Source: Hafnia psychrotolerans
GTDB lineage: Bacteria > Pseudomonadota > Gammaproteobacteria > Enterobacterales > Enterobacteriaceae
NCBI RefSeq assembly: GCF_014639435.1
Contig: NZ_BMFZ01000012.1
Span: 78,797-142,796 of the forward strand
Length of the DNA stretch: 64,000 bases
Reading direction: 5' to 3'
Part shown: in pieces, positions 7,674-15,663 of the stretch
Position numbering within the stretch: the first letter of the stretch is position 1
Layout of the letters: each line of letters starts with the position of its first letter
The notes under the pieces: generated by a model
The model's input: only the letters and a program-made list of their open reading frames with translations
Databases searched by the model: none
What the model was told of the DNA's origin: nothing
Program-made: the position numbers and the translations under genes

Positions 7674-8537
7674 ATGCAGAAAATCGGGAATATCACACAA
7701 ACGGCTGATGCTAACGGGGAGTGGACAAGTGGCAACGTTGCAGCAGGTACACCGCCGACAATTATTGATGCAACATGGTTGAATACCATTCAGCGAGAGT
7801 TGATCAATGTAGCAATCTCGGGTGGGGCGACGTTGAATCCAATTGATGATTCACAAGTTCTTTCTGCAATAAAAATACTTATAAGTCAGAGCGCTATAAG
7901 GCAAAAAACTTTTACTTTCAGTGGTTCTTTCACTGTCCCTGCTAGCGTATACACAATTTATGCCTCAGCAGCTGCAGGAGGGGGCGCTGGCGGCGGTGCC
8001 GGGGGAAGTAAAGCTGGCGGCGATGCATCCGGCGGCGGTGGTGGTGGTGCCGGGCAGTCGATTTACAAACGAGCATTCAGTGTCACACCGGGTCAAATTA
8101 TCAGTATAACCATTGGCGCTTTTGGCTACGCTGCCGCTGGTGGCACAGCGGGCGGCGGCAATGGGTATGATGGCGGGGCTGGCGGCGATACCATCGTCGG
8201 TTCGCTCATAACGTTAACTGGAGGCAAAGGTGGGGCTCAAGGGAAGGGCGGCATAATAATCGGAGGTTCTGCGGGAGGCGTTGGGTACCCATCGGGTGGC
8301 CCAGGTGGAGGCTCAGGGAGTAATGGAAGTTCGGCTGGGGGCACTGCCGGCGGTGGGAATGGCGGTGGTTCATTATTTAGTGGTGCAGCGCTAGGACCTC
8401 TGAACGGAAATATTGGCGGCGGTGCATATGGTTATGGGAGTGGTGGTGCAGGTGGTGCCGCCGCAGCTTCAAACTCCAATTATGCAGGGGGGGCTGGAGG
8501 TAATGGTTCCTCTGGTGTTGTTACTTTTGAGTGGTGA
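7674..8537 (+). CDS. Phage tail adhesin-like protein with polyglycine tip
   Basis: A 287-residue protein. Residues 1-70 (MQKIGNITQTADANGEWTSG, then TWLNTIQRELINV) match the attachment segment seen in many phage tail-fibre proteins. Residues about 100-280 consist of glycine-rich runs (GGGAGGGAGG, GGAGGAAAASNSNYAGGAGG) alternating with short aromatic or hydrophobic spacers. This resembles the polyglycine-II helix bundle of gp38-type tip adhesins that bind outer-membrane receptors. No other tail gene is near, so it is a lone receptor-binding module, either a relic of a lost prophage or a fibre carried to alter the host range of a helper phage. Confidence 0.65.
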   Translation: MQKIGNITQTADANGEWTSGNVAAGTPPTIIDATWLNTIQRELINVAISGGATLNPIDDSQVLSAIKILISQSAIRQKTFTFSGSFTVPASVYTIYASAAAGGGAGGGAGGSKAGGDASGGGGGGAGQSIYKRAFSVTPGQIISITIGAFGYAAAGGTAGGGNGYDGGAGGDTIVGSLITLTGGKGGAQGKGGIIIGGSAGGVGYPSGGPGGGSGSNGSSAGGTAGGGNGGGSLFSGAALGPLNGNIGGGAYGYGSGGAGGAAAASNSNYAGGAGGNGSSGVVTFEW

Positions 8538-8716
8538 TGAGAATGATAATTTCACGATATGCAGTTATTGATAGCGGGATGGTTGTAAACATTGTTCTTT
8601 GGGATGCTGAATCTTCATGGGATCCCGGCGAAGGTTTAGATGTGGTACTCATTAATGAAGGTGTTGATGCCAATATTGGTGATTCCTATATCGACGGGGT
8701 GTTTAAGGATATATAG
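8537..8716 (+). CDS. Small tail-fibre-associated protein
   Basis: Starts at ATG 8537 sharing a base with the TGA of the adhesin gene (TGATG), so it is translationally coupled; ATG 8543 is an alternative. The product of 59 residues contains YAVIDSGMVVNIVLWDAES and an IGDSYIDGVF end. This layout is familiar from short proteins found directly after phage tail-fibre genes, where it may help fibre assembly or cap the fibre. The length appears complete for that type. Confidence 0.55.
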   Translation: MRMIISRYAVIDSGMVVNIVLWDAESSWDPGEGLDVVLINEGVDANIGDSYIDGVFKDI

Positions 8717-8911
8717 GGATTGATATCAAACTACGAAGATCGGAAATCAGGCCATGAAAAAAACATCTCTTAAGACGCCAGTGATGGCTTAGTGGGGAGG
8801 GATATACGGATGATTTTATCGGCAAGTAAAAATGGGTCCTTCCCCGGATTTATTTAACTCACGGGCATTGCGCGCCGTGTGGTTTCACCAGCTATAAATT
8901 TTTGAATTTGA

Positions 8912-9106
8912 TTGACACTTTACACTTGTCACTTTTTGTTGCGCAATTGTTAATTGTCAAGCGTGGTAAGGTCTGGCGGGAAATTGACGGTGATTTTGAT
9001 TGACAGTTTGATTGACACTTTTCCGGCTGAAAGTGTCAAGTTGACAGAAAAAGTGTCAAGCGGTTGACACTTTACAGTTTGATTGACACTTCGCCGCCTG
9101 CAGGTT
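8912..9106. repeat. TTGACACTT repeat cluster before the small-terminase gene
   Basis: Perfect TTGACACTT occurs at 8912-8920, 9012-9020, 9064-9072 and 9083-9091, and inverted (AAGTGTCAA) at 9031-9039 and 9051-9059. Further partial TTGACA copies lie at about 8984, 9000, 9041 and 9104. The cluster fills the gap before a Nu1-like gene. In lambdoid phages the small terminase binds repeats in cosB next to its own gene, so this may be a packaging recognition site; iterons or an operator are alternatives. The rest of 8717-8911 shows nothing clear. Confidence 0.5.
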
Positions 9107-9149
9107 GACATATTACACCGGCGGCCACGCACGAACGGGAGCCAGCACG

Positions 9150-9722
9150 ATGAGTTTTATGAGCGTAAGCCAGTATGCAAAACACGCCGGCATGAGCCGC
9201 CAGGCACTTTACACCTGGGAGGCTAAGCAAGGGTTTCCGACGCGGGTAGGCGGCAAGATTGATCAGACGGCCTGCGATGCCTATCTGAAGCAATTCCGTG
9301 ACAGCCATGATCCGCGCACGAAGAACGCCAACAGTAAACCGGCACCCGCCAGGGGTAAGCCTAAGACGGGGAGCGAGCTGGTGGATATGAGCGTTGCAGA
9401 GATTAAGCAGCATTTGGCCAGATGTACTGGGCAAGCTATCGAGATGGATGAAGACGAACGTGCAGCATTGGCGGCTAAGGCTGTGGGCCTATACCTGAGC
9501 GAGGGGCCAGATAACCCGCCAGTGACGTTTGGAGGCTATCGCCTGGCGATGAATGACTGTCCCCAATGGGAGTCTGAAATTGTCGCGGGTGGTGCGTTCG
9601 GCCTTTCGGCTTTTGATGTCGTCGGCGACTGCCGGGAACATGTACTCTATGTGGTCGAGGATGAGTCTGATACTTACCCTGTGATCCCGGCATTGCTCTA
9701 CGTACTTGGGAAAGATGAATAA
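9150..9722 (+). CDS. Small terminase subunit-like (Nu1-type) DNA-binding protein
   Basis: The ATG at 9150 has GGGAG 8 bp before it; an earlier TTG at 9105 lies inside the repeat cluster and is rejected. The 190-residue product starts MSFMSVSQYAKHAGMSRQAL then YTWEAKQGFP, a winged-helix MerR/Nu1-like domain, followed by a charged linker and an acidic middle helix as in small terminases. The last 70 residues (NPPVTFGGYRLAMNDCPQWE onward) are a separate module I do not recognise. Phage satellites use their own small terminase to redirect a helper's large terminase to satellite DNA. No large terminase is present, which fits that model. Confidence 0.6.
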   Translation: MSFMSVSQYAKHAGMSRQALYTWEAKQGFPTRVGGKIDQTACDAYLKQFRDSHDPRTKNANSKPAPARGKPKTGSELVDMSVAEIKQHLARCTGQAIEMDEDERAALAAKAVGLYLSEGPDNPPVTFGGYRLAMNDCPQWESEIVAGGAFGLSAFDVVGDCREHVLYVVEDESDTYPVIPALLYVLGKDE

Positions 9723-9763
9723 TTGACAATCTAGCGGGCTCAGACCTGCACTCTCCAACCTTT

Positions 9764-9788
9764 GCCAGCTTCGTGCTGGCCTTTTTTT
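9764..9788 (+). terminator. Intrinsic terminator after the small-terminase gene
   Basis: GCCAGC at 9764-9769 pairs with GCTGGC at 9775-9780 across a 5-base loop and is followed by a run of seven T. Confidence 0.75.
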
Positions 9789-9853
9789 ATGCATTGCACT
9801 CAGAATTGTATAACCGGGCTTTTGTGATTCTTCCGACGAATGGGAATATCGAC

Positions 9854-10048
9854 ATGCTAAAACATGAACAGATTGAAGATACTTTGATCGCCGCGGCTAA
9901 GCAGCAGGGGTTAGGTCTGAGCGGTAAGGACTTGCTGGATATTCGGACAAAGGTAGCGGCAACGCTGGCAGCCAAAGAACGGTATAAGCAGCGCGTGAAC
10001 AGCACCGGTGCATTTCAATGGAATAAGCCTGCACCGCCGCGCAGATAG
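9854..10048 (+). CDS. Small helical protein, unknown function
   Basis: The start is ATG 9854 with GGGA 8 bp upstream; an upstream TTG would run through the terminator and is unlikely. The 64-residue product (MLKHEQIEDTLIAAAKQQGL and on) is predicted to be mainly helical with a basic, proline-rich end (NKPAPPRR). It lies between the small-terminase gene and an oppositely oriented gene, with stops only a few bases apart. I do not recognise the family. Confidence 0.45.
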   Translation: MLKHEQIEDTLIAAAKQQGLGLSGKDLLDIRTKVAATLAAKERYKQRVNSTGAFQWNKPAPPRR

Positions 10049-10052
10049 AGAA

Positions 10053-10424
10053 TTACTCCACCCGTGACCATTCGCCGTCAATGGCACTACTTCCGCCGTT
10101 GTCACGGGCTACAGCGCACTGCCCTGGCAATCCATAGCGCGACACCTTACACCACACTCCAGCCGCCTGAGCTGAACCTTGCGTTCTATCTTGACGCTTC
10201 TCATAGGAAGTAACCCGTTCCAATAGTCCATCCTTCACCATTGATTCAAGCGTGCGCCTGGCAGATTCGACCTGGTGTTTTTTATTGCCCGCCAAGCCAC
10301 CGTTTAGCAGGTAGGCAATTCCTGACACATCATAGGGCGGGCGTCCAATTTCACTCTGGATAAAGTCAAGAGCATGGGGATCGAAGTAGCTAAGAATGGC
10401 TTTCTTGCGGGCTGTAATTCTCAT
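10053..10424 (-). CDS. Winged-helix-like small protein, putative regulator
   Basis: A 123-residue protein. Residues 1-75 (MRITARKKAILSYFDPHALD, then VSGIAYLLNGGL and ESARRTLESMVKDGLLERV) read as a winged-helix DNA-binding domain with the typical recognition helix and wing order. The C-terminal part contains WCKVSRYGLPGQCAVARDNG, giving a two-Cys segment. A near-perfect 36-bp palindrome sits 13 bp upstream of its start, so it is probably autoregulated. Related small proteins occur in enterobacterial prophages; the exact role is unknown. Confidence 0.5.
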   Translation of the reverse strand: MRITARKKAILSYFDPHALDFIQSEIGRPPYDVSGIAYLLNGGLAGNKKHQVESARRTLESMVKDGLLERVTSYEKRQDRTQGSAQAAGVWCKVSRYGLPGQCAVARDNGGSSAIDGEWSRVE

Positions 10425-10436
10425 TGGCTGGTACTT

Positions 10437-10472
10437 TTCTTATTGTGGGGTAGATCTATCCTACAATAAGAA
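10437..10472. promoter_or_regulatory. 36-bp palindrome centred on GATC
   Basis: Left arm 10437-10452 (TTCTTATTGTGGGGTA) and right arm 10457-10472 are reverse complements with two mismatches around a central GATC. It lies directly upstream of the minus-strand regulator gene and downstream of the excisionase-like gene. It fits a dimeric repressor operator; the central Dam site could make binding methylation-sensitive. Confidence 0.55.
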
Positions 10473-10497
10473 TTGTGTTGCCTGACAATAAATACAC

Positions 10498-10761
10498 TTA
10501 CTTATTGCATCCATCCATCAAGATTTTTTTTAGCAAAAGGTTAGCTGCTGGGCTCAACGCCGGGTTTATCGTTGGGCTTATTAGAGGCTCGCTTAAACCA
10601 ACAAACCGAGCATCTTTTTCTACCATCCAAGATCTGCCCACTTTCAACGCCGGTGGGTAAATCATGCCGAATTTTGCATACCTGCTCAGAGTTACCTTAC
10701 AAGGTGCATAGTCACCAAATTCCTCAATAGCCCATTCGTACAGCGGTATTAATCTTGCCAT
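10498..10761 (-). CDS. Excisionase-like protein
   Basis: An 87-residue protein beginning MARLIPLYEWAIEEFGDYAP, followed by TLSRYAKFGMIYPPALKVGR and SWMVEKDARFVG. This is the winged-helix layout of lambda Xis-like factors (leading helix, turn with PPALKVGR, then wing), which bend DNA at attachment sites and direct the integrase to excise. No integrase gene is in the window. CCTAT/ATAGG arms at 10769-10785 just upstream could be an operator shared with the divergent gene. Confidence 0.65.
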   Translation of the reverse strand: MARLIPLYEWAIEEFGDYAPCKVTLSRYAKFGMIYPPALKVGRSWMVEKDARFVGLSEPLISPTINPALSPAANLLLKKILMDGCNK

Positions 10762-10829
10762 TTCAAATCCTATTTATACGATAGGGTGAATTTTAGCCAA
10801 TATATGACAGGTTCTGCGGGAGATCAAAA

Positions 10830-11099
10830 GTGAGTTTAGAATGCATTCCATTAACGGCATATTGCCAAATGACTGGCGAAACCCCCGAAGCAATCAACAA
10901 ACGAATACAGCGAGGCATTTGGCACGAAGGATTACAGGTTTTGAAAATTGATGGCGTTAAAGAACGCTGGATCGACCTGATTGAAGTGAATCACTGGGCT
11001 AGGGGAAATAGAAGGTCGTTATCGGATGTAAGCTCAGAACCCAATTGGACTGCTTTAGATGAGATTGAACAGCCAAGGCGTAAGAAAAACTCTTACTAA
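10830..11099 (+). CDS. Excisionase-family protein (second copy type)
   Basis: The start is GTG 10830 with GGGAG 7 bp upstream. The 89-residue product reads MSLECIPLTAYCQMTGETPE, then AINKRIQRGIW and WIDLIEVNHWARGN, the pattern of prophage excisionases of the Exc family, in which a helix-turn-helix is followed by a wing ending in WI..EEV. These genes normally sit next to an integrase gene and attachment site. Here the gene is followed after about 50 bp by a tandem repeat and then by the fis terminator, with no integrase. It is divergent from the other excisionase-like gene. Confidence 0.62.
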   Translation: MSLECIPLTAYCQMTGETPEAINKRIQRGIWHEGLQVLKIDGVKERWIDLIEVNHWARGNRRSLSDVSSEPNWTALDEIEQPRRKKNSY

Positions 11100-11151
11100 T
11101 AAACCAAGAAATAGTGTGCCTCTGTTTCCCGTTGTTTATCACTGTTCACAA

Positions 11152-11175
11152 TGTTGTGTAGTCTGTTGTGTAGTC
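11152..11175. repeat. Tandem 12-bp repeat at the island edge, possible attachment region
   Basis: TGTTGTGTAGTC is repeated perfectly at 11152-11163 and 11164-11175, between the excisionase-like gene and the terminator of fis. Its location fits an integrase arm-binding site or the right end of the island. The partner copy would be outside the window to the left. Confidence 0.35.
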
Positions 11176-11184
11176 ATTTTAATA

Positions 11185-11222
11185 AAAAAGGCGCTTTTCA
11201 ATTAAGTAAAAGCGCCTTTTTT
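11185..11222. terminator. Bidirectional terminator after fis
   Basis: AAAAAAGGCGCTTTT pairs with AAAAGCGCCTTTTTT around a 9-base AT-rich loop, giving a stem with T-runs on both strands. It ends fis-dusB transcription and isolates the island. Confidence 0.8.
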
Positions 11223-11243
11223 CAATAGGTTGACTGATTAGTA

Positions 11244-11540
11244 TCAGTTCATGCCGTATTTTTTCAGTTTCTTACGCAGCGTACCGCGGTTGATACCCAT
11301 CATCAGGGCCGCACGAGTCTGGTTGCCACGGGTATATTGCATCACCATGTCTAACAATGGCTGTTCAACTTCAGCCAATACCAACTCATACAGGTCATTC
11401 ACGTCCTGACCATTCAATTGAGCAAAATAGCCCTTAAGTGCTTGTTTTACCGAGTCACGCAGGGGTTTTTGGGTAACCTGATCCTGAGAGTTAACGGTAG
11501 AAACGGTCAGTACGTCAGAATTCACGCGTTGTTCGAACAT
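11244..11540 (-). CDS. fis: Fis nucleoid-associated regulator
   Basis: At 98 residues it matches E. coli Fis almost residue for residue, including the C-terminal helix-turn-helix [20 protein letters not shown]. Fis is the growth-phase DNA-bending protein that activates rRNA promoters, stimulates site-specific recombination and takes part in phage integration and excision. It follows dusB with 21 bp between them, the standard operon, and its transcription depends on the stringently controlled promoter upstream of dusB. The accessory island abuts its 3' side. Confidence 0.98.
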   Translation of the reverse strand: MFEQRVNSDVLTVSTVNSQDQVTQKPLRDSVKQALKGYFAQLNGQDVNDLYELVLAEVEQPLLDMVMQYTRGNQTRAALMMGINRGTLRKKLKKYGMN

Positions 11541-11561
11541 AGTTCTGTCAGCTCTTTTTTG

Positions 11562-12527
11562 TTACGCAAGATTTTCGAAATATGCTTCCAACGCCTCCAG
11601 CTGTTCGCTGGCATCCTCTATGGCGTTGAAGGAGCGCCGAAACTGGTCATTCGGGGCATGCTCCTGGATATACCAGGAAACGTGCTTACGGGCGATACGG
11701 AATCCCTTGCCTTGACCATAAAAGTCGTGCAATTCCCGTATATGCCCTAACAACAAGTGCTTAACCTCCCCAATTAGTGGCGGCGGTAACAGCTCCCCTG
11801 TGTCCAGATAATGCTGGATTTCCCGGAAGATCCAGGGTCTCCCCTGAGCAGCACGTCCAATCATCAGAGCATCAGCTCCGGTGTAGTCGAGTACTGCCCT
11901 GGCTTTATGCGGGTCAGTTATGTCGCCATTCGCGATAATCGGAATGGAAACACTCTGCTTAACTGTCCGAATGCTGTCGTACTCAGCCTCTCCATTGAAG
12001 AGACAGGCACGGGTTCGGCCATGAATAGTCAGGGCCTGAATTCCACAGCTTTCAGCCAATTGTGCAATTTGTACACAGTTCCGGTGTTCCGGTGCCCAAC
12101 CAGTACGAATTTTCAACGTAACTGGCACATCTACCGCATTCACAACGGCAGAGAGGATCTGTTTGACCAAATCCGGATACTGCAGCAAGGCAGATCCTGC
12201 CAGTTTGCGGTTCACTTTCTTGGCCGGGCAGCCCATATTGATGTCAATGATCTGCGCACCGCTCGCCACATTAATTCGGGCGGCAGCCGCCATATCTTCG
12301 GGGTCGCAACCGGCAATTTGCACGGCTCGGATCCCCGGTTCATCGTTATGAACCATACGCAATCGTGACTTGTCCGTCTGACATACTTCCGGATTGGAAG
12401 AGAGCATTTCGGATACTGCCATTCCAGCTCCCATCGCATGACATAAGGCACGAAACGGTCGGTCTGTAATACCGGCCATTGGGGCCGCAATCAGGCAATT
12501 TGTAAGCTGGTGGTGTCCGATGCGCAT
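11562..12527 (-). CDS. dusB: tRNA-dihydrouridine synthase B
   Basis: A 321-residue FMN-dependent enzyme that reduces uridine 17 in the D-loop of tRNAs. The TIM-barrel starts with [19 protein letters not shown]; the catalytic Cys is in the motif [10 protein letters not shown], and the tRNA-binding helical domain occupies the last 70 residues. Length equals the family norm. It is the first gene of the dusB-fis operon and starts 40 bp after the -10 box of the fis promoter. Confidence 0.97.
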   Translation of the reverse strand: MRIGHHQLTNCLIAAPMAGITDRPFRALCHAMGAGMAVSEMLSSNPEVCQTDKSRLRMVHNDEPGIRAVQIAGCDPEDMAAAARINVASGAQIIDINMGCPAKKVNRKLAGSALLQYPDLVKQILSAVVNAVDVPVTLKIRTGWAPEHRNCVQIAQLAESCGIQALTIHGRTRACLFNGEAEYDSIRTVKQSVSIPIIANGDITDPHKARAVLDYTGADALMIGRAAQGRPWIFREIQHYLDTGELLPPPLIGEVKHLLLGHIRELHDFYGQGKGFRIARKHVSWYIQEHAPNDQFRRSFNAIEDASEQLEALEAYFENLA

Positions 12528-12566
12528 AGACTTAGAATGACCATACTGATGTCCGCAAGGGCGCGT

Positions 12567-12595
12567 ATATTACGCATTTTTGATGTGAGATGAAA
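12567..12595 (-). promoter_or_regulatory. fis operon promoter
   Basis: Reading the minus strand, TTTCAT (12590-12595) is followed after 17 bp by TAATAT (12567-12572) and a GC-rich discriminator (ACGCGCCC). This matches the known E. coli fis promoter, whose discriminator makes it sensitive to ppGpp and DksA. The 340 bp upstream (12600-12939) contain no gene and presumably the Fis and CRP sites of this promoter. Confidence 0.85.
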
Positions 12596-12939
12596 GGCCA
12601 AAGTTTGACCAATACGCCGGTAACATGCCTCTTTGAAAAGCATTATTTATCAATGTGACATTTTTATTTATAGTAAACATTGAGTTACCTCTTGTTGATT
12701 AAATTGTGCGCTTGTGAAAATTCCTCAAAACTCGCTGTATATACCGGATGAGCCAGTTGATTCTAAGGTTAAGTTTGGTGTTTTAAGTAGCAACAACCGT
12801 AAATATCTGTGATGCAGATCTTGATTCGGTTAAAAAGTGAGTCATTCGGGGTAACAATTAATGACAAAAAGTGACGAATAAATGTGCAGGCGCAGAGGGA
12901 GGTGGGTATGGCAGAAAAAGAGCAGAGGAATATGATAAA

Positions 12940-12962
12940 AACCCCGTCGTTTCGACGGGGTT
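12940..12962 (-). terminator. Terminator after prmA
   Basis: AACCCCGTCG (12940-12949) pairs with CGACGGGGTT (12953-12962) across a 3-base loop, followed on the minus strand by a T-run. It lies 12 bp past the prmA stop. Confidence 0.85.
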
Positions 12963-12974
12963 GAGAGCAGAAAA

Positions 12975-13859
12975 TCAGGCTTTTTTAACACCTGTAATAC
13001 GGCACCACTCTTCTTTTTCAGCTATCGGATCCAACTCGAACAGCGTCTGATACGCATCTGCTACGCCTTGCGCCTGGCTGGCCAGGATACCTGACAGCCC
13101 AAGGTGGCCACCGGTGACCGGCAGTACGCTAATCAGCGGCGCGAGTTCACGCAACGGCCCTGCGAGGATGTTGGCAACCACCACATCAGCCGAGAGATTG
13201 TCAGGCTGGTCTTGAGGCAGGTACAGCGACAGACGCTCTGACACGCCATTACGCTGCGCATTATCGCGGCTTGCCAGAATGGCCTGTGGGTCGATATCAA
13301 TACCGATAGCCTTTGCAGCACCGAGTTTCAGGGCGGCAATGGCCAGGATGCCAGAGCCACAACCAAAGTCGATCACGGTTTTGCCTTGCAGGTCTAAACC
13401 ATCCAGCCATTCCAGACACATCGCGGTGGTGGGGTGAGTGCCTGTACCGAACGCCAAACCTGGGTCGAGCATCACGTTGACAGCGGTTGGGTCCGGTACG
13501 TCGCGCCAGCTCGGGCAGATCCACAGACGCTGGCCAAAACGCATCGGATGGAAGTTATCCATCCACTCACGCTCCCAGTCTTTATCTTCGAGCTGCTCGA
13601 TTTTATGTGCGAAACCCTTGCCCAGTAGCGGCTCATTTTCCAGCATGGCGATGACTTCGGCCATATCTGTTTCGGCGTCATACAGGCCGATAGCGTCGGT
13701 GTCGCCCCATAGCAAGGTCTCACCCGGCAGCGGTTCAAACACCGGGTTGTCATGGGTGTCCAAAAACGTCACAGACACGGCACCACTTTCGATAAGCGCG
13801 TCGCTGAGCGTTTCCGCGTCGTTACCGGTGGTGTTAATTTTCAGTTGGATCCAAGGCAT
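12975..13859 (-). CDS. prmA: Ribosomal protein L11 methyltransferase
   Basis: A 294-residue protein. The N-terminal substrate domain begins [20 protein letters not shown]; the SAM-binding domain carries the motif [20 protein letters not shown] at about residues 160-179 and the VANIL catalytic-site motif near 229. It trimethylates L11 using S-adenosylmethionine. It lies 41 bp downstream of panF in the usual enterobacterial order and ends at a strong terminator. Confidence 0.97.
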   Translation of the reverse strand: MPWIQLKINTTGNDAETLSDALIESGAVSVTFLDTHDNPVFEPLPGETLLWGDTDAIGLYDAETDMAEVIAMLENEPLLGKGFAHKIEQLEDKDWEREWMDNFHPMRFGQRLWICPSWRDVPDPTAVNVMLDPGLAFGTGTHPTTAMCLEWLDGLDLQGKTVIDFGCGSGILAIAALKLGAAKAIGIDIDPQAILASRDNAQRNGVSERLSLYLPQDQPDNLSADVVVANILAGPLRELAPLISVLPVTGGHLGLSGILASQAQGVADAYQTLFELDPIAEKEEWCRITGVKKA

Positions 13860-13900
13860 AGCAATTCTCTTCTAAGCATGCAGTAAAAATGGAGCCGCCC

Positions 13901-15346
13901 TCAGGACGGCTTCAGCACGGGTTCAGCGTGGTTATCGCCAAACTTATTGCCGATGTAAAAGGCCATCAGGCTGAGCAATAGCGACGGTACGATCGGATGC
14001 AGACCGGCGAAGTGCAGGTCGAAACTGGCAAGCAGGGTATAACAAACTGCGCCAACAATCATTGAGCTGAGCGCCCCTGCCGCATTGGCCCGCTCCCAAT
14101 AAAGGCCGAGAACCAGTGGCCACAGGAATACCGCTTCCAGTCCACCAAAGGCCAGCAGATTGAGCCAGATAATCATCTCAGGCGGACGCCACGCGGCCAG
14201 CAACACCAACAGGCCAAGCACAAAGGTGGCTGAGCTGGAGAAACGCTTCAGGCGCTTCTCATTGGTGATCGCTTCGGGGCGTACACCCAGGTACAAATCT
14301 TTAACGATAGTTGCAGATGACTGCAGCAACTGGGCGTTGATGGTCGACATAATCGCTGCCATGGGAGCAGCGAGAAAAATCCCTGCGGCGTACGGAGGTA
14401 AAACGGTGATCATCAGTGTGGGTATGACCTGATCAGGGATTTTGAGATCCGGCAGAATGGCCCGGCCCAGCGCACCTGACAAGTGCATACCAAACATCAA
14501 GATTGCCACCACTAACGTACCGATCACGATGCCACGGTGAACCGCTTTGCTGTCCTTGTAAGAGATGCAGCGCACGGCAGTGTGCGGTAGACCAATCACG
14601 CCAAAGCATACCAGTACCCAGAACGAGGCCATAAACGGCAGTGAAAGCACGTCACCGGCGCCCGTGGCAGAAACCAGTTTGGGATCGATTTGTTGCAGCT
14701 TATCCACCGCACTGTGTAGACCACCGGCAGCATGAATCACGGCGACCAGCAACAGCACTGTGCCGAGCAGCATCACCAGGCCTTGCATCGCGTCGTTGAG
14801 CACACTGGCACGGAAGCCGCCAAACGTGGTGTACAGCGCGATGCTGATACCAAAAATCAACAAGCCGGTATCGTAGGGAATGCCTGCGGCCGTTTCCAGG
14901 AGACGGGCACCGCCAATGAACTGCACGGTCATGGCACCGAGAAAAGCGACCAGCAAGCTGAAACTTGCGAGCCATACCACCAGACGACTTTTATAGCGTG
15001 CATAGAGCATATCGTTAAGCGTGACGGCGTTGTAGCGTCTTGCCAGAATGGCAAATTTCTTGCCCAAAACTCCCAGTGATAACCAGACCGCCGGAAGTTG
15101 GATCATCGCCAGCAGTACCCAGCCCAGCCCAAATTTATACGCTGCACCTGGCCCGCCGATAAACGAACTTGCACTGATATAGGTGGCAGCGAGAGTCATC
15201 GCTAAGACAAAACCGCCCATCGAGCGATTACCGAGGAAGTATTCGGTGAGGAAACTCCCTGACTGACGGCGGGTATAGGCATAGGCCGACAGTCCGAACA
15301 CCAGCAGTAAGTAAGCGACCAGCGGCAATAAGACTTCAGTCTGCAT
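13901..15346 (-). CDS. panF: Sodium/pantothenate symporter
   Basis: A 481-residue inner-membrane protein with about 12-13 hydrophobic segments. It belongs to the sodium:solute symporter family; the family signature is seen near LAATYISASSFIGGPGAAYK at residues 53-72, which lines the substrate and Na+ path. It imports pantothenate for coenzyme A synthesis. The start overlaps the end of yhdT by 11 bp, so the two are co-translated, as in E. coli. Confidence 0.97.
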   Translation of the reverse strand: MQTEVLLPLVAYLLLVFGLSAYAYTRRQSGSFLTEYFLGNRSMGGFVLAMTLAATYISASSFIGGPGAAYKFGLGWVLLAMIQLPAVWLSLGVLGKKFAILARRYNAVTLNDMLYARYKSRLVVWLASFSLLVAFLGAMTVQFIGGARLLETAAGIPYDTGLLIFGISIALYTTFGGFRASVLNDAMQGLVMLLGTVLLLVAVIHAAGGLHSAVDKLQQIDPKLVSATGAGDVLSLPFMASFWVLVCFGVIGLPHTAVRCISYKDSKAVHRGIVIGTLVVAILMFGMHLSGALGRAILPDLKIPDQVIPTLMITVLPPYAAGIFLAAPMAAIMSTINAQLLQSSATIVKDLYLGVRPEAITNEKRLKRFSSSATFVLGLLVLLAAWRPPEMIIWLNLLAFGGLEAVFLWPLVLGLYWERANAAGALSSMIVGAVCYTLLASFDLHFAGLHPIVPSLLLSLMAFYIGNKFGDNHAEPVLKPS

Positions 15347-15593
15347 GACTGTCCTCCAATGGAATGTCGCGGTAAATCACCCATACCATCAACCAGCTCA
15401 GGAATACAAAAATTAGCGGAACCAACAAACAGGCCATTTCAAACCAGTGGGGGAGACCGGTGATGCCCTGCTTATCGTCCGGTAGGTAGGCTGCCAGACA
15501 CCAGGCCAGCAAGTATGCCAGCGTCAGACCGAATGCCCAGCGGGCTTCCCGGTTCGCCTGTAGAAAGCGCTTATCCATTTTTGGCGTCTTCAT
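15336..15593 (-). CDS. yhdT: YhdT family small membrane protein
   Basis: An 85-residue product (80 if ATG 15578 is used, the start equivalent to E. coli YhdT). Two membrane segments lie at about residues 20-40 and 55-78, and the C-terminus IYRDIPLED matches E. coli. It overlaps panF and is thought to act with it, but no function is proven. The earlier ATG has a GGA 9 bp upstream, the later one has none, so the longer form is listed. It follows the accBC terminator. Confidence 0.9.
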   Translation of the reverse strand: MKTPKMDKRFLQANREARWAFGLTLAYLLAWCLAAYLPDDKQGITGLPHWFEMACLLVPLIFVFLSWLMVWVIYRDIPLEDSHAD

Positions 15594-15611
15594 CGTCAAA
15601 AGTCCCAAATG

Positions 15612-15635
15612 AAAAAGGCCGGAATATCCGGCCCT
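15612..15635 (-). terminator. Terminator after accC
   Basis: GGCCGG and CCGGCC arms around ATAT/AATAT at 15618-15633, followed on the minus strand by TTTTT. It separates accBC from yhdT-panF-prmA; partial read-through is likely because yhdT has no strong promoter. Confidence 0.7.
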
Positions 15636-15663
15636 GCTAAGAGAGTACGTAAAGTGTACGTTC

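Noticed and set aside
7970..8480. Repetitive GGTGGC-rich DNA that could look like a tandem repeat or CRISPR-like array
   Set aside because: The repeats are irregular and in frame with a polyglycine coding sequence; no constant repeat with unique spacers exists.
9072..9434. Minus-strand open frame over the terminase-like gene
   Set aside because: The plus-strand frame has a good start, winged-helix motif and terminator; the antisense frame has none of these.
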